Position numbers and translations under genes: made by a program. A DNA stretch of 64,000 nucleotides, from contig NZ_JH636049.1 of NCBI RefSeq assembly GCF_000258175.1, positions 4,255,482 to 4,319,481 on the forward strand. Direction: 5' to 3'. The notes under the pieces are model-generated. The model worked only from the letters and a program-made list of their open reading frames with translations. It had not been told where the DNA came from and ran no database searches. Within the stretch, counting starts at the first letter, position 1. The number at the start of each line of letters is the position of its first letter. This stretch comes from Saccharomonospora xinjiangensis XJ-54 (GTDB lineage Bacteria; Actinomycetota; Actinomycetes; Mycobacteriales; Pseudonocardiaceae). This document shows, one piece after another, positions 41,816 to 51,017 of this stretch.

Positions 41816-42712
41816 TCAACACGAAGAGTGAGAGGTTGAGGGGTCGAGCAGGCTGCGGCAGAGCTCGACGAGCCGTTCCCGCAGCGGCGCCGCCCTCCGC
41901 GCGAACCCCGCCTGTTCCCTGGCGTAGGCCGCGCGCCCCTCAGGGGTCTCGATCTCCACGGGGGAGTAACCGTGGGCGGACAGATCGTACGGGCTGGCTC
42001 GCATGTCCAGCTCCCTGATCGCCACGGCGAGTGCGAAACAGTCGCCGAGCAACTCCGAGGCGACGAACGGATCGAGCTTGTGCGCGTGCTTGTACAGATC
42101 CATGCCGACGTGGAGGCAGCCGGGCTGATCGTTCTCGCGCTGAGTCCGCCGCGTTGGAGTGAACCGGTTGAGCGGCCTCGCCTCCGCGGTGAAGAACCGG
42201 AACGCGTCGAAGTGGCCGCACCGGAGGTCCATCGACTCCACCACGGAGTCGGTGCCGGCGTGCCCCAGCCTCAGCGGCACCTGCGCATGCCGCACCTCCT
42301 CCGGCCGCGTGCGGTAGACCATGGCCCACTCGTGCAGGCCGAAACAGTCGAGCCGCGCACGCCGTCCGTGAACGGCCTCCAGCAGGGACAGGGTGTGCTG
42401 TGCGGTGCGCGCGATCCTGCCGGAGAAGGCGGAGAGATCGAGCGTGACGCCCTCGGCCGTCCGGCGATATCCGGGACGGTCGAGAAACCGGGAGGCGGCC
42501 CGGCCCGCGAGGACGACTCCGGGGCCGGGCTGCCACCGTTCCAGCCGCGCGGGCGGAAACGAGTAGTAGGTGAAGAGGAAGTCCAGCACGGGGTGTTTCT
42601 CCCCGCGCGACCGGCGCTGCCGATGCGGCTCCGTCCAGGCGCGCATGCGGCGGGTGTGCGCGTACTCCCTCTCCAGCCACTCGTCCTCGGCCAGGACCAC
42701 CATGGTGGTCAC
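41816..42712 (-). CDS. 3-methyladenine DNA glycosylase-like protein
   Basis: About 298 aa. The sequence TRRMRAWTEPHRQRRSRGEKHPVLDFLFTYYSFPPARLERWQPG, then CFGLHEWAMVYR, and GCLHVGMDLYKHAHKLDPFV defines an actinobacterial family usually annotated as 3-methyladenine DNA glycosylase. No helix-hairpin-helix or known glycosylase active site is visible, so that name rests on annotation habit. The GTG at 42712 overlaps the upstream CBS gene stop as GTGA; ATG 42703 is the alternative. It is last of a three-gene minus-strand operon with two CorC-like proteins. Confidence 0.72.
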   Translation of the reverse strand: MTTMVVLAEDEWLEREYAHTRRMRAWTEPHRQRRSRGEKHPVLDFLFTYYSFPPARLERWQPGPGVVLAGRAASRFLDRPGYRRTAEGVTLDLSAFSGRIARTAQHTLSLLEAVHGRRARLDCFGLHEWAMVYRTRPEEVRHAQVPLRLGHAGTDSVVESMDLRCGHFDAFRFFTAEARPLNRFTPTRRTQRENDQPGCLHVGMDLYKHAHKLDPFVASELLGDCFALAVAIRELDMRASPYDLSAHGYSPVEIETPEGRAAYAREQAGFARRAAPLRERLVELCRSLLDPSTSHSSC

Positions 42713-43764
42713 GGCCGCCTGCCGACGTGGGTGCCGTCCCTGACCGTGCCGACGTATTCCTCCAGCAGGTCCTCCAGCGCCACGATGCCCACCACGCTGC
42801 CTTCGGCGTTGACGGCCATCGCGAGGTGGCTCTTCTCCCTGCGCATGGCCGACAGCGCCTCGTCCAGTTTCGCGTGCAGGGCCAGCTGTGTCAGCCTCCG
42901 GGTCTTGTCGGAGGACACCACGACGGACGGGTCGCCGTCGAGCTGGTCCATGACGTCCTTGACGTGGATGTAGCCGGTGAGCTTGCCACCGGTGCCGCGG
43001 AGCGGGAAGCGCGAGAACCCGGTGGACGTCACGGCCCTCTCGACCTCGCCGACCGTGGGCCGCTCCGGCAGCGTCCTCAGTTCGTCGAGTGGCACGAGCA
43101 CGTCGGCGATGGTCTTCTCCACCGACGACAGCGTTTGGGTCAGCCTGCGATGCTCCGACTGCTCCAGCAGCCCTTCCCGTCGCGACTCGCGCAGCAGCGC
43201 GGCCAGCTCCGCGGAGGTGTAGCTGGTCTCGACCTCGTCCTTCGGCTCGATCTTGCCCAGCCGCAGGATGCCGTTGGCGACACTGTTGAGCAACCAGATG
43301 AACGGGTGCGTGACCCGCACCCAGGCCACATGCACCGGCACCAGCCACAGCGCGAGACGTTCGGGTTCGGCGATCGCGATGTTCTTCGGCACCATCTCGC
43401 CGATCAGCACGTGCAGCAGCGTGAGCGCCACCAGCGTGACGGTGAAGGCGACGGCGTGCACGACGTAGGTCGGCAACGGTATGCCGAGAGCGCTCACCGC
43501 CAGTTCGAGCTGGTGAGCCACCGCCGGCTCGCCGAACTGGAGCAGCAGCAGGGAACACACCGTGATGCCGAGCTGCGCGCCCGCCAGCATCAGCGACACG
43601 TTCTTGCTGGCCTTGATGACGATTTTGGCTCGGGTCTTGCCCTGCTCCAGCAGGGCTTCGAGGCGGTCGCGCCGCGACGAGATCAACGAGAACTCGGCGC
43701 CGACGAAGAAGGCGTTGGCGAGCAGCAGCACGCCGATGAGCGAGATGGACAGCCAGTCGCTCAC
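42709..43764 (-). CDS. CNNM/CorC-family membrane protein with CBS pair, short form
   Basis: A 351-aa protein with an N-terminal DUF21/CNNM membrane domain of about four helices (residues 1-180, with AFFVGAEFSLISSRRDRLEALLEQGK and IGEMVPKNIAIAEPERLALW), then two CBS motifs (residues about 215-345). The C-terminal CorC_HlyC domain seen in the neighbour is absent. Such proteins are linked to Mg2+ or Co2+ efflux and homeostasis. The start overlaps the end of the longer paralogue as GTGA, and the next gene overlaps its end in the same way. Confidence 0.9.
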   Translation of the reverse strand: MSDWLSISLIGVLLLANAFFVGAEFSLISSRRDRLEALLEQGKTRAKIVIKASKNVSLMLAGAQLGITVCSLLLLQFGEPAVAHQLELAVSALGIPLPTYVVHAVAFTVTLVALTLLHVLIGEMVPKNIAIAEPERLALWLVPVHVAWVRVTHPFIWLLNSVANGILRLGKIEPKDEVETSYTSAELAALLRESRREGLLEQSEHRRLTQTLSSVEKTIADVLVPLDELRTLPERPTVGEVERAVTSTGFSRFPLRGTGGKLTGYIHVKDVMDQLDGDPSVVVSSDKTRRLTQLALHAKLDEALSAMRREKSHLAMAVNAEGSVVGIVALEDLLEEYVGTVRDGTHVGRRP

Positions 43765-45077
43765 GAGGCCACCTCCCCGCGCCGCACGGTGACCTCGGCG
43801 ATGCGGTGCCGGTCCATGCTCGTCACCTCGAGTTGCCAGCCTTCGACGTCGAGCGTGGCTCCGACCTCGGGGATCTCGCCGAGACGATCCAGCAGCAGGC
43901 CCGCGATCGTCTCGTAGTCGCCCTCCGGCATCCTGAAGCCCGTCGCGTCGAGCACCTCATCGTCCCGAAGCTGCCCCGACACGACCCAGCTGTCGGGCGT
44001 GAGCTGCTGTGACGCAGGTTCCTCGCGAACGTCGTGCTCGTCGCGGACGTCGCCCACGATCTCCTCGACGACGTCCTCCAACGTGACGAGACCCGCTGTG
44101 CCGCCGTATTCGTCAACGACGATGGCGAGCTGGAAGCGGGAGTCGCGAAGCCGATCGAGCACGGCGTCACCCGGCAGCGATTCGGGTACGGTCGGCATGG
44201 GCCGCATCAGCGAGCCCACCGTCGTGGACGCCCGTTCGGGGCCTGGCATGGTGAACGCCTGCTTGACGTGCACTGTGCCCTGGATGTCGTCGAGGTCCTC
44301 GCGGTACACGGGAAAGCGCGACCGCCCTGTGCGGCGCGCGAGGGCGACCATGTCGGCGACCGTGTCGTCGATGTGGAGGGCCTCCAGCCTCACTCGTGGT
44401 GTCATCAACTCGCCCGCTGTGCGGTCGCCGAACCGCAGTGACCGGTCGAGCAACTGCGCGGTGGACATGTCGAGCGTTCCCGTCTCGGCGCTGGCGCGCA
44501 CGATGGAGCCGAGTTCCTGCGGTGAGCGCGCCGACCGCAGTTCCTCCTGTGGTTCGATGCCGAATTTGCGCACGACCCAGTTCGCGCTGTTGTTCATCAG
44601 GTTGATGAGCCAGCGGAACAGGTTCGAGAAACGCGTGTGGTAGCCGGAGACCGCCCGTGCCGTCTTCAGCGGGAGCGCCACGGCGAGGTTCTTCGGCACC
44701 ATCTCGCCGATGATCATCGAAAGCGATGTGGCCAGAAGCATGGCGACGACGAGCGAGGCGCCTGCCGCGGCGGATTCCGGGACACCGACGGCGGTCAGGA
44801 CAGGGCGCACGATCCGGCCGAGCAGCGGCTCGGCCACGTATCCGGTGACCAGCGTGGTGAGGGTGATGGCGACCTGGGCGCCGGAGAGCTGGAACGACAG
44901 CGTCCTGTGTGCCTTGAGAACGGTCTTGGAACGCTTGTCACCGACCTGCCGGACGTTCGACTCGACCGTGCTGCGTTCCAGCGTGGTCAGCGAGAACTCG
45001 GCAGCGACGGCGAGGCCCGTGCCGACGGTGAGCAGGATGACGAAGAGGACGCCGAGAACGGTGAGGAGAATGTCCAT
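43761..45077 (-). CDS. CNNM/CorC-family membrane protein with CBS and CorC_HlyC domains
   Basis: A 438-aa protein: DUF21/CNNM membrane domain (residues 1-190, with VAAEFSLTTLERSTVESNVRQVGD and IGEMVPKNLAVALPLKTARAVSGY), a CBS pair (about 205-335) and a C-terminal CorC_HlyC domain (about 350-430). It is a magnesium or cobalt efflux-type transporter or transport regulator. It forms a translationally coupled pair with the shorter paralogue downstream, an arrangement that suggests a heterodimer. It starts at ATG 45077. The 174 bp upstream separate it from the TetR gene. Confidence 0.9.
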   Translation of the reverse strand: MDILLTVLGVLFVILLTVGTGLAVAAEFSLTTLERSTVESNVRQVGDKRSKTVLKAHRTLSFQLSGAQVAITLTTLVTGYVAEPLLGRIVRPVLTAVGVPESAAAGASLVVAMLLATSLSMIIGEMVPKNLAVALPLKTARAVSGYHTRFSNLFRWLINLMNNSANWVVRKFGIEPQEELRSARSPQELGSIVRASAETGTLDMSTAQLLDRSLRFGDRTAGELMTPRVRLEALHIDDTVADMVALARRTGRSRFPVYREDLDDIQGTVHVKQAFTMPGPERASTTVGSLMRPMPTVPESLPGDAVLDRLRDSRFQLAIVVDEYGGTAGLVTLEDVVEEIVGDVRDEHDVREEPASQQLTPDSWVVSGQLRDDEVLDATGFRMPEGDYETIAGLLLDRLGEIPEVGATLDVEGWQLEVTSMDRHRIAEVTVRRGEVAS

Positions 45078-45251
45078 CAGCGGACACCGCCGTGGTCACA
45101 CCGGACATCGGGGAAGAGGTCGGAGGTGGAGTGGGGACGGCCGGGATACTCACCCGGCTCGGTACTGTCTCCGGGTGATTGCGCATCGCGCACGGGTGTG
45201 GTCACTCCTCCAAATCGAGTGGTGTTGGAAGTGGCGCTATCTTAACCACGC

Positions 45252-45908
45252 TCAACGAGTGTCCGAGATGCCTTGTTCCTTGTGCCGCTGAGCACGCCGG
45301 TCGGAGCCGGTGCCGGTCTCGCCCGCCCCGGAGCCGCCCCTGTGCCTGCGCACACTCTCCTCCACGACGTCGAGAACGGGTTCGAGGTCGTCGGCCGGCA
45401 GCCCCATGGCGAGGTGGGAGACCAGGCCTTCGAGCACGAGTTCGAGATACGACGTGAGCACGTCGATGCTCACGTCGTCGCGGAGATTGCCGGCCTCGCG
45501 CTGCCACAACAGGCGCTTGCGGGTGGCCGTGGTCAGTTGCTCCGAGCGTTGTGCCCAGCGGGCGCGGAACTCCTGGTCGGTGCGCAGGCGCCGGGACACC
45601 TCCAGCCGGGTGCCGAGCCAGTCGGCGGGGTGCTCGCCCGACCCCGACAGCAGATCGCGCATGACCTGGACGAGACCCTGTTCGGCAACGACGTCGGCCA
45701 TGCGCCGCGCGTCGTCCTCGGCCAGTGCGAGGAACAGGGACTCCTTGTCGCGGAAGTGATGGAAGATCGCACCCCGCGACAGGCCGGTGGCCTCTTCGAG
45801 CCGCCGGACCGTGGCACCCTCGTACCCGTAGCGCGTGAAACACACACGCGCGCCGTCGAGAATCTGACGACGGCGCGCCGCGAGGTGGTCCTGGCTGACC
45901 CGTGGCAT
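45252..45908 (-). CDS. TetR-family regulator, AcnR-like
   Basis: A 218-aa TetR protein beginning PRVSQDHLAARRRQILDGARVCFTRYGYEGATVRRLEEATGLSRGAIFHHFRDKESLFLALAEDDA. This N-terminus closely follows the AcnR/Rv1474c group, repressors of aconitase in Corynebacterium and neighbours of acn in mycobacteria. Upstream lies CAGTACGTACGTACGG (minus strand, 45946-45961), one mismatch from the recalled AcnR operator. Here, however, acn is about 8 kb away at 53587-56412, beyond the egt genes. ATG 45908 gives the family N-terminus; the open frame upstream is ignored. The tail is Gly/Arg-rich. Confidence 0.85.
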   Translation of the reverse strand: MPRVSQDHLAARRRQILDGARVCFTRYGYEGATVRRLEEATGLSRGAIFHHFRDKESLFLALAEDDARRMADVVAEQGLVQVMRDLLSGSGEHPADWLGTRLEVSRRLRTDQEFRARWAQRSEQLTTATRKRLLWQREAGNLRDDVSIDVLTSYLELVLEGLVSHLAMGLPADDLEPVLDVVEESVRRHRGGSGAGETGTGSDRRAQRHKEQGISDTR

Positions 45909-45945
45909 CCCACGATCTTGACACCGGCCGCAGGGAGTTTGCAAT

Positions 45946-45961
45946 CCGTACGTACGTACTG
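45946..45961. promoter_or_regulatory. AcnR-type operator upstream of the TetR gene
   Basis: Minus strand reads CAGTACGTACGTACGG, against the recalled AcnR consensus CAGNACNNNCGTACTG, one mismatch. It contains three GTAC tetramers 4 bp apart. It lies 37 bp upstream of the regulator's start, so autoregulation is likely. Confidence 0.75.
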
Positions 45962-45978
45962 TGACGCTCCTCCCCAGG

Positions 45979-47163
45979 TCAGGGGATCGTGAGCACCTGA
46001 TCGAGTGACGATTCTGCGAGGTCGCGAGCCGTCACGAACTCCAGCGCCGTCTTGCGAGGTGGCACGCGCCCGGCGTTCCAGGCCGACAGCAGCAGAGCCA
46101 CCTTCGCCTGCATCTCGGCACGCAGCTTCACGAACGAATCGGTCGGATCGGCGCCGACCTGTCCGAGGATGAGCCACCAGGCCCACGCCGCCGCACCCGC
46201 GTTGGCCACGAAGTCCGGGATCACCGGAATGCCGCGCCCCGCGAGCATGGCCTCCGCCTCCGGCGTTGTCGCCGCGTTCGCGGCCTCGACGACGGCGGAC
46301 GCCCTCACGTCGTACGAGTTGTCGGGCGTGAGCGCGTAGGAGATGGCGGCCGGAACGAGGAGGTCGGCCTCGGTGGCGAGCACCGCCGACCGGGGTAGCC
46401 GCCTGACGTGGTCCGGCACCCGCGTGCGGTCGATCTCGCCGTAGTGGTCGCGGGCCTCCAGCAACGCTGGCACGTCGAGCCCTTCGGGGTCGTACAGCGT
46501 GCCCGCCGCGTCGGCCACGGCCACGATCCGCATTCCTGCCTCGTGCAGGTACCACGCGGCGCCGCCGCCCATGGTGCCGATGCCCTGGACGGCCACGGTC
46601 GTGTCATGGGGCGACCACTCCCACGCCGAAGCCACGCCGAGACACGCCTGCGCGACGCCATAACCCCCGATGACATCGCCGAGCAGGAGCCCACCCGGCA
46701 CGGGTGCGGACAGACCCGCGTGCACCCTGCGCAGCGTGCGCTCGGCATCGGCCGACCGCCGGATCGCCGCGTGGTACGACTGGCCGAGGCCCAGTTCGGC
46801 GAACACCTCGTCGATGAGGTGCTGGGGTACGCCGAGATCCTCGGCCGTCACCCAGTGATCGTCGAGCCAGGGCCGCATCGCCTGGCAGAACCGCGTCAGC
46901 ACACCACGGGCGCCGGGATGTTTGGGATCGAAGTCGATCCCGCCCTTCGCCCCGCCGACGGGAAGGTCGAACGTCGCCGTCTTGGCCGCCATGCCCCTCG
47001 CGAGATCCTCGACCTCAGAGAGCGTGCAACCGGAGCGCATGCGCGTGCCGCCGGTCGCCAGTCCCGACACCAGGCTGTGCACGACGAGATAGCCATGCGC
47101 GCCCGTCACACGGTCCGTCCACGTCAACCGCAGCAGCGGCTCGTCGGCATGTCCCAGACCCAC
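45979..47163 (-). CDS. Glu/Leu/Phe/Val dehydrogenase
   Basis: A 394-aa NAD(P)-dependent amino acid dehydrogenase. The catalytic Lys lies in DLPVGGAKGGIDFDP, and the nucleotide fold starts at TVAVQGIGTMGGGAAWYLHEAGMRIVAVADA. It deaminates an amino acid to its 2-oxo acid. Glutamate, leucine or phenylalanine are all possible; the length is between leucine and glutamate dehydrogenases. GTG 47163 follows GAGGAGGGG and is preferred to in-frame codons further upstream. It is divergent from a LysR gene with a 16-bp palindrome between, so LysR control is likely. Confidence 0.88.
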   Translation of the reverse strand: MGLGHADEPLLRLTWTDRVTGAHGYLVVHSLVSGLATGGTRMRSGCTLSEVEDLARGMAAKTATFDLPVGGAKGGIDFDPKHPGARGVLTRFCQAMRPWLDDHWVTAEDLGVPQHLIDEVFAELGLGQSYHAAIRRSADAERTLRRVHAGLSAPVPGGLLLGDVIGGYGVAQACLGVASAWEWSPHDTTVAVQGIGTMGGGAAWYLHEAGMRIVAVADAAGTLYDPEGLDVPALLEARDHYGEIDRTRVPDHVRRLPRSAVLATEADLLVPAAISYALTPDNSYDVRASAVVEAANAATTPEAEAMLAGRGIPVIPDFVANAGAAAWAWWLILGQVGADPTDSFVKLRAEMQAKVALLLSAWNAGRVPPRKTALEFVTARDLAESSLDQVLTIP

Positions 47164-47267
47164 TCGACCCCTCCTCGTGAACGCCTTGCCCTGTGATTCG
47201 CCGTCTTTCGCGCGAGATCCGCGCGTATCCACAGGCTGGGGCCGGATCGCCGCTCACGTCCAGTTAA

Positions 47268-47283
47268 GAACCGTGCACGGTTC
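47268..47283. promoter_or_regulatory. 16-bp palindrome between gdh-like and LysR genes
   Basis: Perfect GAACCGTGCACGGTTC, 16 bp before the LysR start and about 105 bp upstream of the dehydrogenase start. It is a plausible LysR recognition site and autoregulatory element. Confidence 0.65.
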
Positions 47284-47299
47284 CGTTTAGGGTTGATGC

Positions 47300-48226
47300 A
47301 TGGAGCTGTCGGTGCATCGGTTGCGGATGCTGCGGGAGCTGCACCGCAGGGGCACGGTGACGGCCGCCGCGGCGGCACTGCACTACACGGCTTCGGCGGT
47401 GTCGCAGCAACTCGCTCAGCTGGAGCGCGACGTCGGTGCCAAGCTCTTCGAGCGGCTCGGTCGCCGGGTTCAGCTCACCGAACTCGGCATGCTGCTGACC
47501 GAGCACGCCGAGGAGATCCTCGGTGCGGTGGAACGCGCCACGGTGGCTCTCGAGGAGGCGCAGCAGACCCAGTCGGTGCGCCTGACGGCGGGAGTGTGGG
47601 CGTCGGTGGCGTCGGGCCTGCTGCCCACCGCGCTCGCCTCGCTGGCCGAGGATCACCCTGGCATCGAGGTCCGCACCCGTGAACTCGCGCCGGAGGAGAC
47701 GGCCGACGCCGTGCGCGACGGTGCGCTGGACTTCTCCTTCGTCATCGACTACACGGACGCGCCGACGCCGTGGGACCCCGGGCTGGAAAGGGTGGCTGTC
47801 GCGGTGGAGCGGCTGCACGCCGCCGTGCCTGCCGCGACGGCGCCCGCGAGTTCGGTGACGCTGTCCGACCTCGCCGACCAGCCGTGGATTCTGGCCAGCC
47901 CGCGAAGTCACTTCGGCAGGGCGGTGCGGGTGGCGTGTCAGCGGTTCGGGTTCCAGCCCCTGATCAACCACGAGGTCGAGGAACAGGCCACGGCCATGGC
48001 GATGGTCAGCGCGGGGCTCGGGGTCACGCTGGTGTCCGACCTGGGGCTGACGCTACGCCCTTCCGGCGTCGATATCGTGACCTTGGCGACCCCGGTGATG
48101 CGCACGGTGTCCGTGGCGTATCGCCGCACGGCACACCGAAGGCCCGCATTGCGGCTGGTGATCGACGCCGTGAGGGCCGCGGCGGCGGAACTCGGGCTCG
48201 GCGCTTCGGCGACGGTGCCGGGCTGA
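47300..48226 (+). CDS. LysR-family transcriptional regulator
   Basis: A 308-aa LysR-type regulator. The N-terminal winged helix is HRLRMLRELHRRGTVTAAAAALHYTASAVSQQLAQLERDVGAKLFERLGRRVQLTELG. The effector domain has the usual two-lobe pattern (ADAVRDGALDFSFVIDYTD, then MAMVSAGLGVTLVSDLGL). It is divergent from the amino acid dehydrogenase, the classic LTTR arrangement, with a palindrome in between. It probably responds to the dehydrogenase substrate or product. Confidence 0.9.
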   Translation: MELSVHRLRMLRELHRRGTVTAAAAALHYTASAVSQQLAQLERDVGAKLFERLGRRVQLTELGMLLTEHAEEILGAVERATVALEEAQQTQSVRLTAGVWASVASGLLPTALASLAEDHPGIEVRTRELAPEETADAVRDGALDFSFVIDYTDAPTPWDPGLERVAVAVERLHAAVPAATAPASSVTLSDLADQPWILASPRSHFGRAVRVACQRFGFQPLINHEVEEQATAMAMVSAGLGVTLVSDLGLTLRPSGVDIVTLATPVMRTVSVAYRRTAHRRPALRLVIDAVRAAAAELGLGASATVPG

Positions 48227-48321
48227 GTCAGGTTTCGCGCACCCGAAAGTGTCGTATCCCTCCGTTAGCATCCTCGCTGGCGCAGTGAGCAGGGCGCCGT
48301 GACCGACGGTGGGGAGTGGGA

Positions 48322-49614
48322 ATGACCGCGATACCCGACGCCAGGCCGTTTCCCCGCGATCCGAGGCGCCGTGGGGTGCCGGAGACGAACACGGAAGCCG
48401 AGGAGATCTCCGCCCGTGTCATCTCCGATCGCGCGGAGGGTGAAGCCTATGTCGCGTCGGTGTGTTTCAAGCACGGTCCGCCTCGGCTGCTCGGCGTCGA
48501 GCTGGAGTACACCGTCCACGACGTCGCCGACCCCGCAGCCCCGCTCACCGCGCGACGACTGGCCGAGGCTCTCGGGCCTCACGCTCCCCGCACCCTCGTC
48601 CCCGACAGCCCCGCCGTGCCGTTGCCCCATGGGTCGGCACTCACTCTCGAACCCGGGGGCCAGGTGGAGATCTCCACCGCCCCCGCGCCCTCCTTCCCCG
48701 CTCTCGCCGAGTCGGCCGAGTCCGATCGGGCTCACGTCGCCGACCTCCTCGCCCGCGCCGGCCTTCGGCTGGGTTCCCACGGCATCGACCCGTTCCGGCC
48801 TCCAGCGCGGGTGCTGCCGACACCGCGGTACGCGGCCATGGAACGCCGGTTCGCGCCGCTCGGTTCCGGCGGCGTCACGATGATGTGCAGTACGGCGGCG
48901 ATCCAGGTATGCGTCGATGCCGGTGAGGCGCACGAGTTGCCGCGCAGGTGGGCCGCCGCACACGCCGTGGGGCCCGCGTTGCTGGCGCTGTTCGCCAATT
49001 CCCGCAGGCACGCCGGGGCTGACACGGGATTCGCGTCGGCGCGCTGGCTGGCCGTGATGGAGACAGAGCCTTGCCGCACCGCGGCGGAGAACCCGTGCGA
49101 CGACCCCGTGTCGGCCTGGGCGGGCAGGGTGCTGGACACCCCGCTGATGGTGCTGCGCCGCGACGGCGGTTCCTGGGACGCTCCGGCCAGGTTGACGTTC
49201 GCCGAGTGGATCGAAGGACGCGAAGACGGTGCCGCGTTGCCCCGGCCCACCTTCGGTGATCTCGACTACCACCTCACCACGTTCTTCACCCCGGTGCGGC
49301 CCCACGGTTACCTGGAGATCCGCTACCTCGACGCGCAGCAGGGGGAGAGCTGGACACCTCCGGCGGCGCTGGTGGCCGCGCTGCTGTCCGATTCCTCCAC
49401 AGTGGACTCCGTACTCGATCTTTGTGAACCTGTGTCGGGGCGCTGGGCGGATGCCGCCCGGTTCGGGATGGACGACCCCTCCCTCGCTTCCGTGGCGCGC
49501 GCCGTCGGTGAACTCGGCTGCGCCGCGTTGCCGAACCTGGGCCTGCCCAGTCACACGATCGCCGACATCGCAGGAGTTGTCGAGCGCCGCTGGCTGCGGC
49601 GGGAAGGGGAGTGA
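48322..49614 (+). CDS. egtA: Glutamate-cysteine ligase EgtA
   Basis: A 430-aa GCS2-family glutamate-cysteine ligase that supplies gamma-glutamylcysteine for ergothioneine synthesis. RLLGVELEYTVHD, LTLEPGGQVEISTAPAPS and HGYLEIRYLDAQQ are ligase signatures. GGGGAG precedes ATG 48322 by six bases. It is the first gene of egtA-egtB-egtC-egtD, all on the plus strand. It ends 5 bp before the egtB start. Mycobacterial EgtA is the same type. Confidence 0.93.
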   Translation: MTAIPDARPFPRDPRRRGVPETNTEAEEISARVISDRAEGEAYVASVCFKHGPPRLLGVELEYTVHDVADPAAPLTARRLAEALGPHAPRTLVPDSPAVPLPHGSALTLEPGGQVEISTAPAPSFPALAESAESDRAHVADLLARAGLRLGSHGIDPFRPPARVLPTPRYAAMERRFAPLGSGGVTMMCSTAAIQVCVDAGEAHELPRRWAAAHAVGPALLALFANSRRHAGADTGFASARWLAVMETEPCRTAAENPCDDPVSAWAGRVLDTPLMVLRRDGGSWDAPARLTFAEWIEGREDGAALPRPTFGDLDYHLTTFFTPVRPHGYLEIRYLDAQQGESWTPPAALVAALLSDSSTVDSVLDLCEPVSGRWADAARFGMDDPSLASVARAVGELGCAALPNLGLPSHTIADIAGVVERRWLRREGE

Positions 49615-49619
49615 CTCCC

Positions 49620-51017
49620 ATGACCAGCGTTCACCGCGACGTCGAAACCGCCACACCGAGGGAAACGGCGGAAGGCGAGACACCGCACCCGCTCGGGGAA
49701 CTGTCCGAACAGGACCTGAGAGCGCACACGGCAGAGGTGCTGGAACGGGCGCGGCGGCGCAGCGTCGAGTTGACCGACGCCGTGGGCGACGACGACCTCG
49801 TCAAGCAGCACTCCAAACTGATGTCGCCGCTGGTGTGGGACCTGGCGCACATCGGAAGCCAGGAGGAGCTGTGGCTCGTCCGCGACGTGGGTGGGCGTGA
49901 CCCGCTGCGCCCGGACATCGACGACCTCTACGACGCCTTCCAACACCCCCGTGCCACCCGGCCCTCGCTACCGCTGCTCGGGCCTTCCGAGGCGAGGAGC
50001 TACGTGGCCGAGGTCAGGAACAAGGCGTTCGACGTGCTGGAGCGCACGCCGCTGCGGGGACGCGATCTCACGCGCACCGCGTTCGCCTTCGGCATGATCG
50101 CGCAGCACGAACAGCAGCACGACGAGACGATGCTCGCGACACACCAGCTCCGCAAGGGCGATCCCGTGCTGCACGCGCCTGCTCCGCCGCCCGCGACGGC
50201 GCGCCATCTTCCGGAGGAGATCGTCGTCCCCGCGGGCCCCTTCACGATGGGCACCTCGGTCGAGCCGTGGGCGCTGGACAACGAACGACCGGCCCACGAG
50301 GTGTTCGTCGAGGCCTTCGCCCTCGACACCACGCCGGTGACCAACGCCAGGTACGCGGAGTTCGTGGACGACGGTGGCTACGGCGACCGGCGGTGGTGGA
50401 GCGAAGGAGGCTGGTCCTACCGCAGCGAGTACGGCATCACCGCGCCCCGGTTCTGGAGGCGCGAGGACGGCCGGTGGTGGCGGCTGCGGTTCGGCGTGTA
50501 CGAGCCGGTGCCCCCTGACGAACCCGTCGTGCACGTCTCCTACCACGAGGCGGAGGCGTTCGCGGCGTGGGCTGGCAAGCGCCTGCCCACCGAGGCCGAA
50601 TGGGAGAAGGCGGCGAGGTACGACCCCGCGACAGGGCGTTCGCGGCGCTATCCGTGGGGCGACGACGATCCGACACCGGAACACGCGAACCTCGGGCAAC
50701 GGCACCTGCGTCCCGCGCCGGTCGGCGCGTACCCGAAGGGGGTGTCGGCGGTGGGAGCGCACCAGCTCGTCGGTGACGTGTGGGAGTGGACCAGCAGCGA
50801 TTTCACGCCGTACCCGGGGTTCGTCGCGTTCCCCTACCGCGAGTACTCGGAGGTGTTCTTCGGCTCCGAGTACAAGGTGTTGCGCGGCGGGTCCTTCGGC
50901 AGCGATCCGGTTGCCGTCAGGGGCACCTTCCGCAACTGGGACTACCCCATCCGCAGGCAGATCTTCGCGGGGTTCCGCTGCGCCCGTGACCTCAGGCCCG
51001 GCGACGCCGGTGTGTAG
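49620..51017 (+). CDS. egtB: Hercynine oxygenase EgtB (sulfoxide synthase)
   Basis: A 465-aa iron-dependent sulfoxide synthase joining gamma-glutamylcysteine to hercynine with O2. The N-terminal DinB-like domain supplies the three-histidine iron site: His in VWDLAHIGSQEE and the pair in IAQHEQQHDETM. The C-terminal FGE-sulfatase domain runs from VPAGPFTMGT to GGSFGSDPVAVRGTFRNWDYPIRRQIFAGFRCARD. ATG 49620 follows GGAAGGGGAG by eight bases; GTG 49611 overlaps egtA but is less favoured. It overlaps egtC by 8 bp. Confidence 0.95.
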   Translation: MTSVHRDVETATPRETAEGETPHPLGELSEQDLRAHTAEVLERARRRSVELTDAVGDDDLVKQHSKLMSPLVWDLAHIGSQEELWLVRDVGGRDPLRPDIDDLYDAFQHPRATRPSLPLLGPSEARSYVAEVRNKAFDVLERTPLRGRDLTRTAFAFGMIAQHEQQHDETMLATHQLRKGDPVLHAPAPPPATARHLPEEIVVPAGPFTMGTSVEPWALDNERPAHEVFVEAFALDTTPVTNARYAEFVDDGGYGDRRWWSEGGWSYRSEYGITAPRFWRREDGRWWRLRFGVYEPVPPDEPVVHVSYHEAEAFAAWAGKRLPTEAEWEKAARYDPATGRSRRYPWGDDDPTPEHANLGQRHLRPAPVGAYPKGVSAVGAHQLVGDVWEWTSSDFTPYPGFVAFPYREYSEVFFGSEYKVLRGGSFGSDPVAVRGTFRNWDYPIRRQIFAGFRCARDLRPGDAGV

